From: Astrocystis sublimbata
Taxonomy: Eukaryota; Ascomycota; Sordariomycetes; Xylariales; Xylariaceae
Length of the DNA stretch: 64,000 bases
Direction: 5' to 3'
Assembly (NCBI GenBank): GCA_022453515.1
Contig: JAJNNY010000009.1
Location: 913,735-977,734, forward strand
The position numbers and the translations under genes are program-made. How positions within the stretch are numbered: position 1 is the first letter of the stretch; every line of letters begins with the position of its first letter. The notes below the pieces were generated by a model. That model saw only the letters and a list, made by a program, of their open reading frames with translations, had not been told where the DNA came from and made no database searches. Below, one piece after another: positions 12,529-24,600 of the stretch.

Positions 12529-13734
12529 ATGTTTTCCATCCTGCTCTATCTGATACACCTACTAGCCTTAGCAGCTGGCGCTGGCGCTTTCACATCACCT
12601 GATATCCTGCCAAAAAGGTCCGATACCTCAGGCGGCATCTCCTTCGACCTGTTCGCATCATTGGAGCGCCTCTCGCGTCTCGTCGACATTACCTACTGTG
12701 TAGGGACAACAGGTATCCGTCAGCCTTTCTCTTGTATCTCGCGATGCAAAGACTTCCCGTCGCTGGAGCTGGTGACAACCTGGAACACCGGCGCGCTTCT
12801 TAGCGATAGCTGCGGCTACGTGGCTATTGACCATGGGCCACCATCCTCTGCGTCGAGGGGGGACGAACAGGCCGACAACGAAACCAATGGTGCAATCATC
12901 GTTGCATTTCGAGGCACTTATAGTATAACAAATACTGTAATCGACCTAAGCACGGTTCCGCAGAAATATGTACCCTATCCACCAGCCGATGATGATGGAC
13001 AAACACCAAGGGCCCCAAAGCATGTATGCACCAACTGTACCGTGCATATGGGATTCTTATTGTCATGGCAGCTCGCTAGGCTGACCGTGTTGCCGGAACT
13101 GAAACGCCTACATGCGAAATATCCCAACTATCCTGTTCACGTCGTGGGCCATAGTCTCGGCGGTGCCGTCGGTGCGCTTGCTGCACTGGAGATGAAGGTC
13201 ATACTTGGATGGGAGAACATCATTGTGACAACGTTTGGCGAGCCGCGAGTTGGGAATGCAGGGTTCACCAGATACCTCGACACCGTTTTCGGTCTCGATG
13301 ACGTCGAAAGCGATCCCGAGCAGCGCACCTATCGACGAATTACTCATGTTGATGACCCGGTGCCGCTGCTCCCTCTTGCCGAGTGGGGTTATAGATCCCA
13401 TGCTGGCGAATTCTTCATATCCAGACCCGATTTGTCTCCCAGACCGTCGGATATCTGGCCATGCGCCGGAGACTATGATCCTAAATGCATCTCAGGCTCA
13501 GATGGGGAAGAGACTGAAATGTTTCAGAAAGCGATCGCGGGTGAGCGCTTTGATAGTGCATATGCGATGGCGAGTGAGCAACCGGTATGGCACCTACTAC
13601 CTGCCCACTTGAGGCTTTGGGAATTGCTCTTCGCGCATCGTGATTATTTCTGGAGATTGGGTCTCTGCATTCCTGGTGGAGACCCAATCGACTGGTGGAG
13701 AGACAGATCTCAGGCGACGGACAATGAGCTATGA
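12529..13734 (+). CDS. secreted class 3 (triacylglycerol) lipase
   Basis: This is a fungal lipase of the class 3 alpha/beta-hydrolase family (Rhizomucor/feruloyl-esterase-like), expected to hydrolyse acylglycerols outside the cell. It is intronless, 401 residues from the ATG at 12529. A hydrophobic signal peptide (FSILLYLIHLLALAAGAGA) is followed by a short propeptide with a Lys-Arg site near residue 26. The oxyanion region is IVAFRGT. The nucleophile elbow is GHSLGG with Ser209. The acid is Asp275 or Asp276 in HVDDPVP, and the histidine is His291 in YRSHAGE. Cysteines in the N-terminal part and CTNCT support extracellular folding. The frame stays open upstream without an ATG, so 12529 is the natural start. 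A short upstream ORF ends 59 bases before it and may reduce translation. Confidence 0.92.
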   Translation: MFSILLYLIHLLALAAGAGAFTSPDILPKRSDTSGGISFDLFASLERLSRLVDITYCVGTTGIRQPFSCISRCKDFPSLELVTTWNTGALLSDSCGYVAIDHGPPSSASRGDEQADNETNGAIIVAFRGTYSITNTVIDLSTVPQKYVPYPPADDDGQTPRAPKHVCTNCTVHMGFLLSWQLARLTVLPELKRLHAKYPNYPVHVVGHSLGGAVGALAALEMKVILGWENIIVTTFGEPRVGNAGFTRYLDTVFGLDDVESDPEQRTYRRITHVDDPVPLLPLAEWGYRSHAGEFFISRPDLSPRPSDIWPCAGDYDPKCISGSDGEETEMFQKAIAGERFDSAYAMASEQPVWHLLPAHLRLWELLFAHRDYFWRLGLCIPGGDPIDWWRDRSQATDNEL

Positions 13735-15367
13735 AGTCTATTATTTGGATGGTGTACTCATAACGAGTGCGCCTACGCCTTATCTCCAATCACGCAGCCC
13801 AGCGCTCTCGCATGATAGCACACCGGCAGCGTACGTGTGCGACATCGAAAGATCAAATAAGGCGCCATAGGGGGGTCGAGGGCGCTGTGGAACATTGTAT
13901 GATTCGGTCCATTGTGTGACCCCGGTTGATGAGCGGTCTGATAGACCTTTCGGCGCAAGTAATCATAACGAACGAGCTTGTGTGATATCAAAAAAAATAA
14001 AAATTTAAACCACTAGACATGCGCATCCTCCCTAATCCATTGTTCTCAAAATAAGTTGTATACTCTAGCACACTCGCCAGGATAATAATACCAGGATACT
14101 CCACGTATCGGGCACACTCACCATTGGGCGTCTCCTTTTCACCAGACCGGTTGTTGAAGAGATAAGCGGGTCACTAGAGGTGCCGAATGTATGTATTGGA
14201 CAGCATTTGCATGGCTCCTAGGATAATTTCAAGACCGCACAGGGCGGCTGGCTGCCTGCTCAGCCCTCGTGGTTGGCCGGACGCTCGTCCTCGTGATAAG
14301 CCTGCGATGGGAACACAACCCCTTATCAAGAGCACACCCAGTAGGCGACGAATACGTGGTACTAGTACTACGTGAGTAAGAATAAGTAAAACTTGCATAG
14401 GCAGCGCTACCATCGGTATTGACCGTACATGTGGTGTTGGCTGGGTGAGGTACACTATTACACGCTCAAGCTTGTACGTGGGAGAAGTCGGTGTGATGCG
14501 AACCGAGCTGAGTTCGCTGATTGACTTAGCTACAGGACTTGCTTGGGCCATGCCTGTTGGAAGTTTCCCAGCATGGGGTCTACAATTAAAACAAATCCTC
14601 GGAGCCAGGTAGAGCCCGCCTGCACTGCATATCACTGGCGGGCACACTTGCTCATGTCTCGAGAGCAAAGCCTAGACATACTTGATGTTTTTGAGCATTT
14701 AAAGTTCGAGGGCGAGGGAGTATCACTTGTCCTATCTACCTAATTCTATGGATCATTCCCTATGCTCCTGTCCATGTCCAGTTATGGTTTAGGTTCGTCA
14801 CATGCTGCTCGTATGTTATACGATAGTTATTATGGGCTTAAGCAGAATGTTTATCCAAGGCTCCCAGACGATGTAAACATTGGATTTATTTTGCATATGA
14901 CATGATATGGTATATCTAAGGTTACACCAGACCCTTGAGAAAGCAAAGAAGGATCCGCGACTAAACAGATGATAGTGGAGATTCAGAGCCACGAACGACT
15001 TGGTGATGGAAGTCTAAAGAACAGTCCTGGAACGGCGAAGAAAAAGCGCGGCAGGTGGGGTCGTAATCCTATCTACATTACAAGGGTGAAACGGTCCCTA
15101 AACGGTCCAAGGCTGTGTCTTGACCGTTAACTAAATTGAAGCTAGTTGGTAAACTGTGATGTTACCTGTTCATACTAGGTAAGGTAAAGATCATGAAAAA
15201 CATTCGAAGCCCGGCTGAGCAAACAGGCTACAAGCCATACTGGATATCCTTTGACGACTTGGAAACTGTTCTCCCTAATATTATTTTGTACTATATACCT
15301 AGGTATATCAGACATCTCATAGTATCAAACTACCTAGGTACCTAGGTAGTATCACCACCATCTGGCA
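13735..15367. other. intergenic; no gene recognised
   Basis: The 164-codon minus frame at 14174-14668 has no family character and no splice context, so it is not called. The last 80 bases before the kinase gene hold the densest form of the local palindrome, with overlapping TACCTAGGTA copies at about 15331-15350. Confidence 0.5.
15331..15350. repeat. overlapping TACCTAGGTA palindromes
   Basis: Two abutting copies of CTACCTAGGTAC-type sequence form a perfect inverted repeat 18 bases upstream of the FunK1 kinase ATG. A shorter copy (ACCTAGGTAT) lies at 15297-15306. The same motif recurs in most intergenic regions of the window. Confidence 0.6.
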
Positions 15368-17185
15368 ATGGAGAATCACCCGGTGGTAAATCATCCGCCA
15401 ACTCCACTGACCTCCGCGACGGACGACCAAGATATTCTTGACAACATCGATGGTCGCATGCACGGGCCCATGAGCGGATTCATCAAGAAATACTTCGGCA
15501 ACTTTCAACATGTCCACCAAGATGCTTACTTGGAAATTCAGGCAGCGGGAAGAGTGAGTGGCCGGGGTGCCGTTCCGTCAGTTGCCCCATCACCTGATAG
15601 TTTCTTACAATGGTTCTCCAACTATGTATCGCGGGATCTTGACGGGGCTCGGGGCTCGTGGCATGTATCTGACAGTGATGCAGTGCCCGGGTCTGAGAGT
15701 GGTGACAATGGTACACGTCTCCTCCTGACCATGCCCACGCCCACTTTGCCAGCCTCTGACATACAGACGAGATGGGACCATGTTCAGGTTATCGGCCAGT
15801 TTTACCAGCGCAGTTGCGTTTGTTATCAGGATGGACTATTGCGACTCTGTCGGTCCGCACACCAGGTCTTCGCCAGTCAGCCCACGCGGTACTTTTTACA
15901 TGGCTTCTATATACGCGGCTCGCTGGTCGAGTTTTGGGTCTTTGATCGATCTGGCTTATATTGTAGCGACCTGTTCGATACTCATAAAGATTCCGTCCAG
16001 TTCCTCTCCATAATTCACAGCTACCCGCGGATGACAGACCAAGAGCTGGGGAAAAGTAAAATCATTGGTACGGATAAGGGCGGCAACTACATTATACCTA
16101 ACAGTGAGGTGACCCCTTCTTTGGGAAAGCTTTATCTCGAAAGCCAGCCAGTTGCGTCTCGTGAAGCCCTTGTTGGCACCGGGACAACTTGCTATCGGGC
16201 TAGAATGCCTGACTCAACTCAGTGGAGTTACATTGTCAAATTCAAATGGCGATGGGCTAGGGAACGTTCGGAGGACGAGCTTCTGAAGTTGGCAAAGAAG
16301 AAATGCGTCTGGGGTGCCGTCTCTCTTGATCATTACGAAGAACTAGAAAGTACGGCAGATTTGCGCCGAAGTCTCCGGTGGGGAAAACACAGAAAGTTCG
16401 CCAGAATGCACTTTGGTAAGAGTAACGGAAACGAAGGGCAACGACAAGAAGTCAGTTGCAATACTGACGGGCTCGTCGAGTATACAGAAGAAACCAAATG
16501 CTTCTTTCAAAATCGAATTCTTGCATGCATGGTTACATCTCCTGTCGGCAGACCTCTTCACACTTTTCAGTCTCTCTTGGAGTTGCTCCAGGTGTTTCGT
16601 GATGCTATCAAGTGTCACCGATCACTGTGTTGTGACGCCAGTATTCTTCACCAAGATATATCCCCAGGGAACATGATCATTCTAGATGGTCAAGGTGAAG
16701 GGAATCCCCAAGGGATTCTGATAGACCTCGATTCCGCGATAGAGCTCGACGAAGGAGTAGAAACGGAGGCTGGCATTACCGGCACAAGACCATTCATGGC
16801 TATTGGCGTTCTTAAGAGTGAACGCCATATGTATCGTCACGACCTAGAATCCTTTCTCTACGTTTTCCTATGGACAATCATAACGAACCACGCGGAGAAC
16901 CCCCAAGAGACGAGCAAGCTTCGACAATGGAGTAGCGGTAACTGGGACGAGTTGGCAGTACGCAAGTCAGTCGACATGGATCAGGATGGTTTTCAGACTA
17001 TTATGGGGGAATTTCCTCCCGAATTCCACTACATCAAGCCGCTCGCCGAGCGTCTACGCCAACTAATATTTCCCCAGCGGGCTGGGGCAATTTGGACAGG
17101 GACCGAGGAGACGCCCGAAGCTGTAGACAGGCTCTATGATGGAATGATCCGGACGTTTGAAGAAGCCATTGCTTCTGAAGCGTAA
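15368..17185 (+). CDS. FunK1-type fungal protein kinase
   Basis: This 605-residue intronless protein has the layout of the FunK1 family, a fungus-specific group of protein-kinase-like proteins that is expanded in some species and of mostly unknown function. The C-terminal half carries the kinase signatures: HQDISPGN in place of HRDxKxxN, LIDLDSA in place of DFG, GTRPFMA in the activation segment and HDLESFLYVFLW after it. All are characteristic of FunK1 rather than of canonical kinases. The N-terminal 250 residues include the usual family segment with FxRS and VEFWVFDRSG. No signal peptide or membrane segment is seen. The ATG at 15368 is the first in frame after an upstream stop. Whether it is catalytically active cannot be told from sequence. 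Confidence 0.88.
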   Translation: MENHPVVNHPPTPLTSATDDQDILDNIDGRMHGPMSGFIKKYFGNFQHVHQDAYLEIQAAGRVSGRGAVPSVAPSPDSFLQWFSNYVSRDLDGARGSWHVSDSDAVPGSESGDNGTRLLLTMPTPTLPASDIQTRWDHVQVIGQFYQRSCVCYQDGLLRLCRSAHQVFASQPTRYFLHGFYIRGSLVEFWVFDRSGLYCSDLFDTHKDSVQFLSIIHSYPRMTDQELGKSKIIGTDKGGNYIIPNSEVTPSLGKLYLESQPVASREALVGTGTTCYRARMPDSTQWSYIVKFKWRWARERSEDELLKLAKKKCVWGAVSLDHYEELESTADLRRSLRWGKHRKFARMHFGKSNGNEGQRQEVSCNTDGLVEYTEETKCFFQNRILACMVTSPVGRPLHTFQSLLELLQVFRDAIKCHRSLCCDASILHQDISPGNMIILDGQGEGNPQGILIDLDSAIELDEGVETEAGITGTRPFMAIGVLKSERHMYRHDLESFLYVFLWTIITNHAENPQETSKLRQWSSGNWDELAVRKSVDMDQDGFQTIMGEFPPEFHYIKPLAERLRQLIFPQRAGAIWTGTEETPEAVDRLYDGMIRTFEEAIASEA

Positions 17186-18524
17186 GATAGCAGTAAAAGA
17201 AGTTATCATAAGTATTATGGCTACCCAGGTATGAAGTAAATTTCTGCATATCAAGTCTTCGAATGGCTACGTGTACAGTACGTGAATCCGTTCGTGTCCG
17301 TTACGGACCAAGAACGGCGAAACGGGCCCACATTGGTCCAGCTGATCCACGGTGCGGTGTAATATTCTTTCTACTCGACCCAAGGTTGTTATAGCAAATA
17401 CCTGGATTATAAGTTATGCAAATATCTTCAACAATGAAGCGGGTCTTGCTTACCGTTCTAATTCAGGACGGTAAAACCTATCTTAGAGGTGCTGGTGTTG
17501 GCCAGATTGGGAGCCGAAGCGGGAATAGCCTTGCCTCTTGACCGTCTGCTGGGAATCGAGACGAAGAACCAGCCCACTTGGTGTTACCTTAATGTAGCGT
17601 GCGTGGGTTGGAAATGAGGGGCAACTTCTGGAGCCCAACCTTTAGTACCTTAGGTACCTTTACTCTTGAACATAACGTGAGGAAGGTACCTACCTCCTAG
17701 CAGAGACGCACCTAGCTACATCCACTCTTTTTCGCACCGACCTTTGCCTTAGGTACCTAGCCCCTCATCTTGCTTCTAGTGACCAATGATGGATGCCCTT
17801 GTGCTATCCTTCAATAGAGCAGCCAACCAGATGTACCTACCTTCTACCAGCATGAGATACTACCTACCGTTAGGTAGTAATCAATAACAAGTATTTCCTT
17901 ACATTTTAGCTGAGAAGTACCTGGTAGTAGTAGTGGTGGTAGTAGTAGTGCTGAGAGAAGTTAAAATTCCGAATCTTAGGCATGCATTTACAGCCAGCCA
18001 TGGAACCCCATTCTTTGAGGTCTACTCACTTAATCTGTCTTATCTACATGTAGGTACTAGGTAAGTACCTACATGTTAGGTACTCGGGTGGTGGGGTAAC
18101 GCCCGTCTGGAGGGGCTTGGATCCCCTAAGGAAGACAGTCTCACAGAACCTTAGGCTACCTCCTAGGTAGGTACCTCAGGCACACCGGCGGCGGCACACA
18201 CCTCAGGGCTCTCCTGTCCGACGCACGAGCCAAGGCATTCTCGGCGGGTCCCTTTGGTCTGCGCTGGGAGTCTGGGCAACACATGGACACATGGGGGCAC
18301 CTGCTTTCTCCTCCCGCACCCAAACCTTCGTCCATTTTGAACCTTCATGCTGATTTCCGGTAAACAACCTTAACTTCCACTCCCGCCCGCCAGCTCCCCA
18401 ATCAACATCGCCGACAACGCAGAGTCACCGTCACCGTCGCCTTGCCTGACACTTCTCCTCCTACCTGACATCCTCCATCCTCATCCCGAATAGATCCATC
18501 ACCCTCTTCTCCAACCAGCCCAAC
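17186..18524. other. intergenic, rich in GGTACCT motifs
   Basis: About 1.3 kb without a gene. It contains the highest density in the window of TAGGTACCT/ACCTAGGTA motifs (about 17643-17780, 17820-17880, 18048-18090 and 18160-18180) and a GTA/GGT microsatellite. The 3' end, with its CT-rich tract from about 18370, is the probable promoter and leader of the 14-3-3 gene. Confidence 0.55.
17923..17951. repeat. GTA/GTG trinucleotide microsatellite
   Basis: A run of GTA units interrupted by GTG units covers about 29 bases within intergenic sequence. Confidence 0.8.
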
Positions 18525-19796
18525 ATGACTACTGAGGTATGTTCAACCCCCCCTTTCCACCAAGCGTACGCGCCGCAGTCGACCGCAGTCGACCGCCTTG
18601 CCTCTCTGCCTCGCTTCCCTGCCTTGCCTCCCTGCGTTTGACTGGCTGCCGCTTCGCCTTCGCTCAACGCTTGCTTGCACATGCTCGCACGTTCCAAAAA
18701 CACAAGATCGGCGCAATGTCAAATCTTCAAGACTGGTACTGACCGTGGTTTCTACGATGTAGCGTGAGAGGTATGTGCCGACCCCAGGCGCTCCAACGAT
18801 CCAGCCGCTTCCCCTTCTTAGCTCCCCGTAACGAGATGAGATGTCTCTAACCGCGATGGGGCTACAGCAAGACCTTCCTTGCTCGCCTATGCGAGCAGGC
18901 TGAGCGCTACGATGAGATGGTGACTTACATGAAGGAGGTTGCCAAACTTGGTGGCGAGCTCACCGTCGATGAGCGCAACCTCTTGTCGGTTGCGTACAAG
19001 AACGTGGTCGGGACCCGACGTGCCTCGTGGCGCATCATCTCCTCCATAGAACAGAAGGAGGAATCAAAGGGATCCGACAAGCACGTTACCACCATCCGCG
19101 ACTACCGAAACAAGATCGAGACCGAGCTCGAGAAAGTGTGCCAGGATGTGCTGGACGTGCTGGACGAGAGCCTCATCCCCAACGCTGCTTCTGGCGAGTC
19201 TAAGGTCTTCTATCACAAGATGTACGTGCCCCCCACCAACGCGAGTCCTTTTCAAGCGAAAGGGATTGTTGCTGACTATGCTGCTACCATGTTAGGAAGG
19301 GTGACTACCACCGTTACCTTGCCGAGTTTGCTTCTGGGGAGAAGCGCAAGGTTGCCGCTACCGCTGCCCATGAGGCATACAAGGTAAGCCTCATCAACAT
19401 GGTGTTGGTTTTGGAGGAAGCTAACCAAATCACCTTCACCAGAACGCAACCGATGTTGCTCAGACTGAGCTTACCCCCACACATCCTATTCGCCTAGGTC
19501 TTGCGCTCAACTTCTCAGTTTTCTACTACGAGATCCTCAACTCGCCCGACCGTGCTTGTCACCTGGCCAAGCAGGCCTTCGATGACGCCATCGCAGAGCT
19601 TGATTCGTTGTCTGAGGAGTCGTACCGTGATAGCACCCTCATCATGCAGCTTCTGCGGGACAACTTGACCCTGTGGACCTCTTCTGACAGCGCCGAGGGT
19701 GAGGCTGCTCCTGCTCAGGAGGCTCCCAAAGAGGAGAAGCCTGCCGAGGAGGCCGAAAAGCCCAAGGAGGAGGCTGCGCCGGCCCCCGAGTCCTAG
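18525..19796 (+). CDS. BMH1: 14-3-3 protein
   Basis: 14-3-3 proteins form dimers that bind phosphoserine/phosphothreonine motifs and regulate signalling, metabolism and the cell cycle. The model is five exons: 18525-18536, 18763-18770, 18868-19221, 19296-19383 and 19443-19796 (816 nt, 271 residues). The first two exons are only 12 and 8 bases. The conserved signatures are [13 protein letters not shown] near residue 40 and [18 protein letters not shown] near 215-232. [11 protein letters not shown] is completed across the third intron. The phosphopeptide-binding Lys and Arg residues lie in these helices. The C-terminal tail is an Ala/Glu/Pro/Lys-rich low-complexity extension, as usual in fungi. 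Family assignment is certain; which fungal paralog it is remains open. Confidence 0.96.
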
Positions 19797-21609
19797 ACCA
19801 ACCACCCCCTTTGGTACCTCTTTTCCCAGTTGTAACTACATTCTCTACGCGCCTTCAAAACGGCCGGGGTTTTGTCGATACCTAGCTGGTAATGAAAACG
19901 CGGCATTAGGTCGGGAGGGACGTCCGGGGGTCGGTCTGATGACAGAGCTGGAAGATGCGAGCTATGGTTTCCCGTGTTGCGTCCCCCGCATCAACGAGCC
20001 TGTTGGTGGAGGCTGCACCTACAGTGTAGACTTACAGTGATGCTGTCTACCTACCTCGACATGTGCGCCTCGGGTGTCTGGCTCAGACAACCCCGATGCG
20101 GACTAGGCGAGGGTTAGGATCACATCTCTTGAGGTCATGTGGACATATTTTCTTTACTGTCTCTTTCCTAGTGTCTGATGATGAGATGTTTTGCACTTTC
20201 CTTTGCTTGGTCACCCCACGCAGCCGGCCAGGTCCGGTAGACGTGTGTCTGCAATGGCCTGGAGCACCTGGGACAAGGACCTCGCCTAGGTGGAGATAGC
20301 AGCTGGCCATGCCACAGTCCAGAGTATTTGCAAGGAGAAGCCCTGCGGCTTCGGCCGAGCAAGACTAGACTTGGACAGTAACGAGTGATACGAAATGGCG
20401 ACACACCTTCCATCAATGCAGATATTAGTATGGCTTTGGCCACGCCCCCGAAATTTAAATGAAAAACCTCACAGACTACAAACACATACGGACTTCATAC
20501 ATCGCGCCGTGTACCAGGATGCGTGATTGGCCGCAGCGAGCGAATCGTTGGCATCGATCTGCTCTAGTGACCTAGGCAGTGACGTGGCACGGAAGGTCCT
20601 TTTTCGAGCTTCTCCATTGGCATCCAGTCCCGTCTCAGCTGGGTTTACCAAGATTGCCTACTTGCCTACCTAGGTAGGTGAGTGATATAGATACGCTATT
20701 ATGTACGTGAGGACTGGCAGATATGAATGTGCATCTGGCAGGCCATTTGGCAACGCTGGTGGCTACATCAACACTGCTCCGGTCGAGGCTGCATCCAGGG
20801 ATTTGGGTCGCTTTCATGTGAAAGTTGGCTGTTTCTCCATTATATATTCGTAGGGCTGACTTGATGCGATGTCGTCAAGGTACCTACCTCCAGCTGGTGT
20901 AACGACTTCGGACTTCGGAATGGGTCACTAAATCACCAGAACCCCACCACCCACCAAAAACATACGTCACTCTGTAATCAGGTACCGACAACTGGTAACA
21001 ACAAATTGTAACTCGCCCAGTACTGCTCATTAGGTACTCGTGGAGTACCTACCTGGTTGTGCCTGGACCAGATCAGCACTGTGGCATAACCTCAGGTACC
21101 CTCATCGCCAAAGCCAGGCAAAGGCAAGGAAGGGGAAGCCACGTAATTATACGTATGTGGCAGGGACAAGTAGGAGGTACCTATCTAACCCTCGCCTACC
21201 TACTCTACCTATGCGTGTCAGGTGAGGGTGCAGCGGGAGGTGCGTGGGCAGGAACAAGCTTGACAGGCAGGCAAGACCAGAGAAATTAGAATAATATTAA
21301 GTAAGGCATTACTTACATGCGTTACCACCTACTAGACGAGACCTAGGTAGCAGATACCTACAACGCTACATTACAAACTTCTATTACATACATCCTACAA
21401 CTACAACATGGCCTCTAAAGCCACCACCCAATCCACCCCACGATCCACCATCATCCTCCCGAAACATATCTGATCCGGAAGCGAGTAGCATGCGCGCAAC
21501 ATGCGCAGAACCTGCGCCTCTGACTGACACCTCATACAGACATCAATGAGCTGCTGCCCGGCCCAGGTGCTCGTGCCCGTGTCCGTGCCCAGGCTCGCGC
21601 TCGCCCGGC
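19797..21609. other. intergenic; no gene recognised
   Basis: About 1.8 kb with only short, unconvincing open frames. CCTACCTAGGTAGGT (about 20665-20680), GGTACCTACCTCC (20879-20891) and related motifs at 21033-21052, 21176-21213 and 21340-21360 are present. The last 250 bases should hold the promoter and leader of the phosphatase gene. Confidence 0.5.
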
Positions 21610-24600
21610 ATGGATCAATATCAGTACCCGTCGTCGTCGTCGTCGTTGTCCGCCCGGACTGGAACTGGGATTGGGACTATGTCTGCCCCGCCGCCCGGCG
21701 CCGACAAGTCTAGCCAGCTGCTGATCCGCGACTATCCTCACCGCGCCATCGCCATCGTCACCAATGATCACGCCCTCATCTTCCGACATTCCTCCACCAC
21801 CAGCGAGGCCGTTGCCGACGGCTCCCTCGCCTCCGTCATCCCGCCGCGCGCTCGTGGCGGCAGTGCTACCGCCGCCGACTCTCCCGCCTCGAAGTGCATG
21901 GTCGAGTTCTCGCCTGCCACCCGACATCTGCTGAGCGACTTTCGCCCCCTCATCCCTCGTCCTGTCTACGGAACCCTCGGCCTCGTGTCCATCGATCGGG
22001 ATGTCTTCCTGTGCGTCATCACCCACGCGTCCCGCGTTGCGACGTTGCGACCCGGTGAGACTGTGGAGAAGATCGTTGCTGTCGAGTTCTTCTGTTTGAA
22101 CTCGGCCGAGTATGACTACGTCATCGCCCTAAACTCATACGATCACGAGCTTGCCGACTCCCCAACCGCCTTCGGCCAGAATCTGAGCCGCCGAGAAGGC
22201 GAGGTAGATTACCCATTCCAGGAGTTGCAGAAGCTGCTCAGCAACGGCAGCTTCTATTACAGCACAGACTTCGACCTGACCAATAGGTTACAGGATAGGT
22301 GAGTCCGCGCGCGCACATGTCGAGCTTGCAAATACCACGACAGCCATGCAGGCCACCTTTGCTTACACTCTCGCTTCCAGGCCAGTAGAGTCAGATACCT
22401 TTGACATTGATAATTTCGACGAAGCCTTTCTATGGAACTCGTTCATGATCAACCCACTCGTTCAATTCCGGTCCCGGCTCGTGGCACACGAGCGTGAGGC
22501 TCTTGATGCATCGAGGATCTTGACTTCCGCTATACGCGGATTTTGTTCAACTATGTCGATTCCGCAGGCTGCCGCTCCACTTCGTGGTTCCAACTCTGGT
22601 CTGCCGTCGTATCTAACTGTCATATCCCGTCTATCGTGTAAGAGAGCAGGCACTCGTTTCAACAGTCGCGGCATAGACGACGATGGCCATGTTGCGAATT
22701 TTGTGGAGACAGAAACCATCTACTGGAGTCCCTCCGGTGTCCTTTTCTCGTATGCTCAGGTTCGCGGATCTGTGCCGGTCTTCTGGGAGCAGAGCCCGGG
22801 CCTTATTCCAGGGCAGCAAAAGATCAGCATCACCCGATCTGCGGACGGGACACAGCCGGCGTTCAATAAACACTTCAATGAGCTAGAGAAGTCATACGGT
22901 GCCGTTCATATAGTCAACTTGCTAAGCGCTGCGAAGCCTGGCGAGGCTGAGCTCACGCAGCTGTTCCATTACGGCGTACAACATTGCCCCCTGAATCGCC
23001 CTAACCAGACGAACTCTTCCGACCACGCCTTGTTGCGGGAGACAGACTACGACTTTCACGCCGAGACCAAAGCCGCTGGATACGAAGCCGCCAGGGAGAT
23101 CCGCCGTTATATCGAACATTCGGCCGACGGATTCGCATATTATCTTGCGGAGCAGACCGATGATATGATCGATTTCGCCCCTGACTCAAAGAACGATATA
23201 CGGATGGTCGTTGTACTGCAGCAAGAGGGCGTCTTTCGTACAAATTGTCTAGACTGCTTAGACAGGACAAATCTCATTCAGACTCTCATATCGCAAATGG
23301 CCGTCGAGGCATTCCTTAGTCACCGAGCCCAATATGCAGCTTCGGATTTCTGGATGAGACATTCCACTCTCTGGGCTGACAATGGCGATGCGCTTTCGCG
23401 GATTTATGCTGGAACAGGTGCGCTGAAGTCGTCCTTCACAAGACATGGAAAGATGTCGTTGGCTGGCGCCTTTGCAGATGCGCGCAAGAGCGCGACAAGG
23501 CTCTATATCAACAACTTTACTGACAAGGCCAGACAAAATACAATTGATATGCTACTAGGAAGGTTGGTGGGTCAGACACCTGTCCATCTCTTCGATCCCA
23601 TTAGCGATTTCGTTTCAATGGAACTCGGAAAGCGTAGCGCTGAATTTTTCTCGACGCAACCGATTACTCTGTAAGTGATCGATTCATCGGATCACGGCTT
23701 TGAAACAGCCAATGGTTAATGCGAGAGTAGCTGGGTTGGTACATTTAACCTAAACGGTCGCACCACCGGAATCGAAGATGATTTGTCACCATGGCTATGG
23801 CCCCGGGAGCTTGGAACAACAGAGCCTGAGATCTTTGCTGTTGGGTTTCAGGAGATTGTTGAGTTGAGCGCTCAACAGATCATGAACAGTGATCCCACGA
23901 GAAAGCAACAATGGGAGAGGGCCATCAAAAGTACTTTGAACAATCGTGTCAAAAGAACAGGGGGGGAGAGGTATGTTTTGCTGCGAAGTGGGCAATTAGT
24001 AGGGGCTGCTTTGTGCATTTTTGTGAAGGCCTCAGTGCTTCCTAAAATAAAGAACGTTGAGGGCAGCGTCAAGAAGACTGGCTTGTCTGGCATTGCCGGA
24101 AACAAGGGAGCGGTGGCCATTAGGATGGAGTACGCAAGCACTCAGATTTGCTTCGTAACAGCACATTTGGCCGCTGGATTCGCCAACTACGACGAAAGGA
24201 ACAGGGACTATGCCACTATACATCACGGACTACGATTTCAGAGGAACAGAGGCATCGATGACCATGGTACGTGTGATCTCTACTACAATATGTCAACTTA
24301 TTCTGACTTTTCTCCAGATACTGTCATATGGATGGGTGATTTCAACTACCGCATCGGATTATCTTACGAGAGAGCCATGAGTCTCGTTAAGCAACAGGAC
24401 CTGGAGAGACTATATGAAAACGACCAGGTATGTTTGCGCTCTTGGCGTACTGAGGTTGCAGCACTCATCATCTATAGTTAAACCTACAAATGGTCGCCGG
24501 TCTTGCTTTCCAATATTATTCTGAGGCCAGAATTGCATTCATGCCTACGTACAAGTTTGATGTTGGCACAGATCAATACGACACGTCGTAAGTCCCCCAC

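Noticed and set aside
14174..14668. 164-codon minus-strand open frame
   Set aside because: No family, no signal, no splice context, and composition of random sequence in an intergenic stretch.
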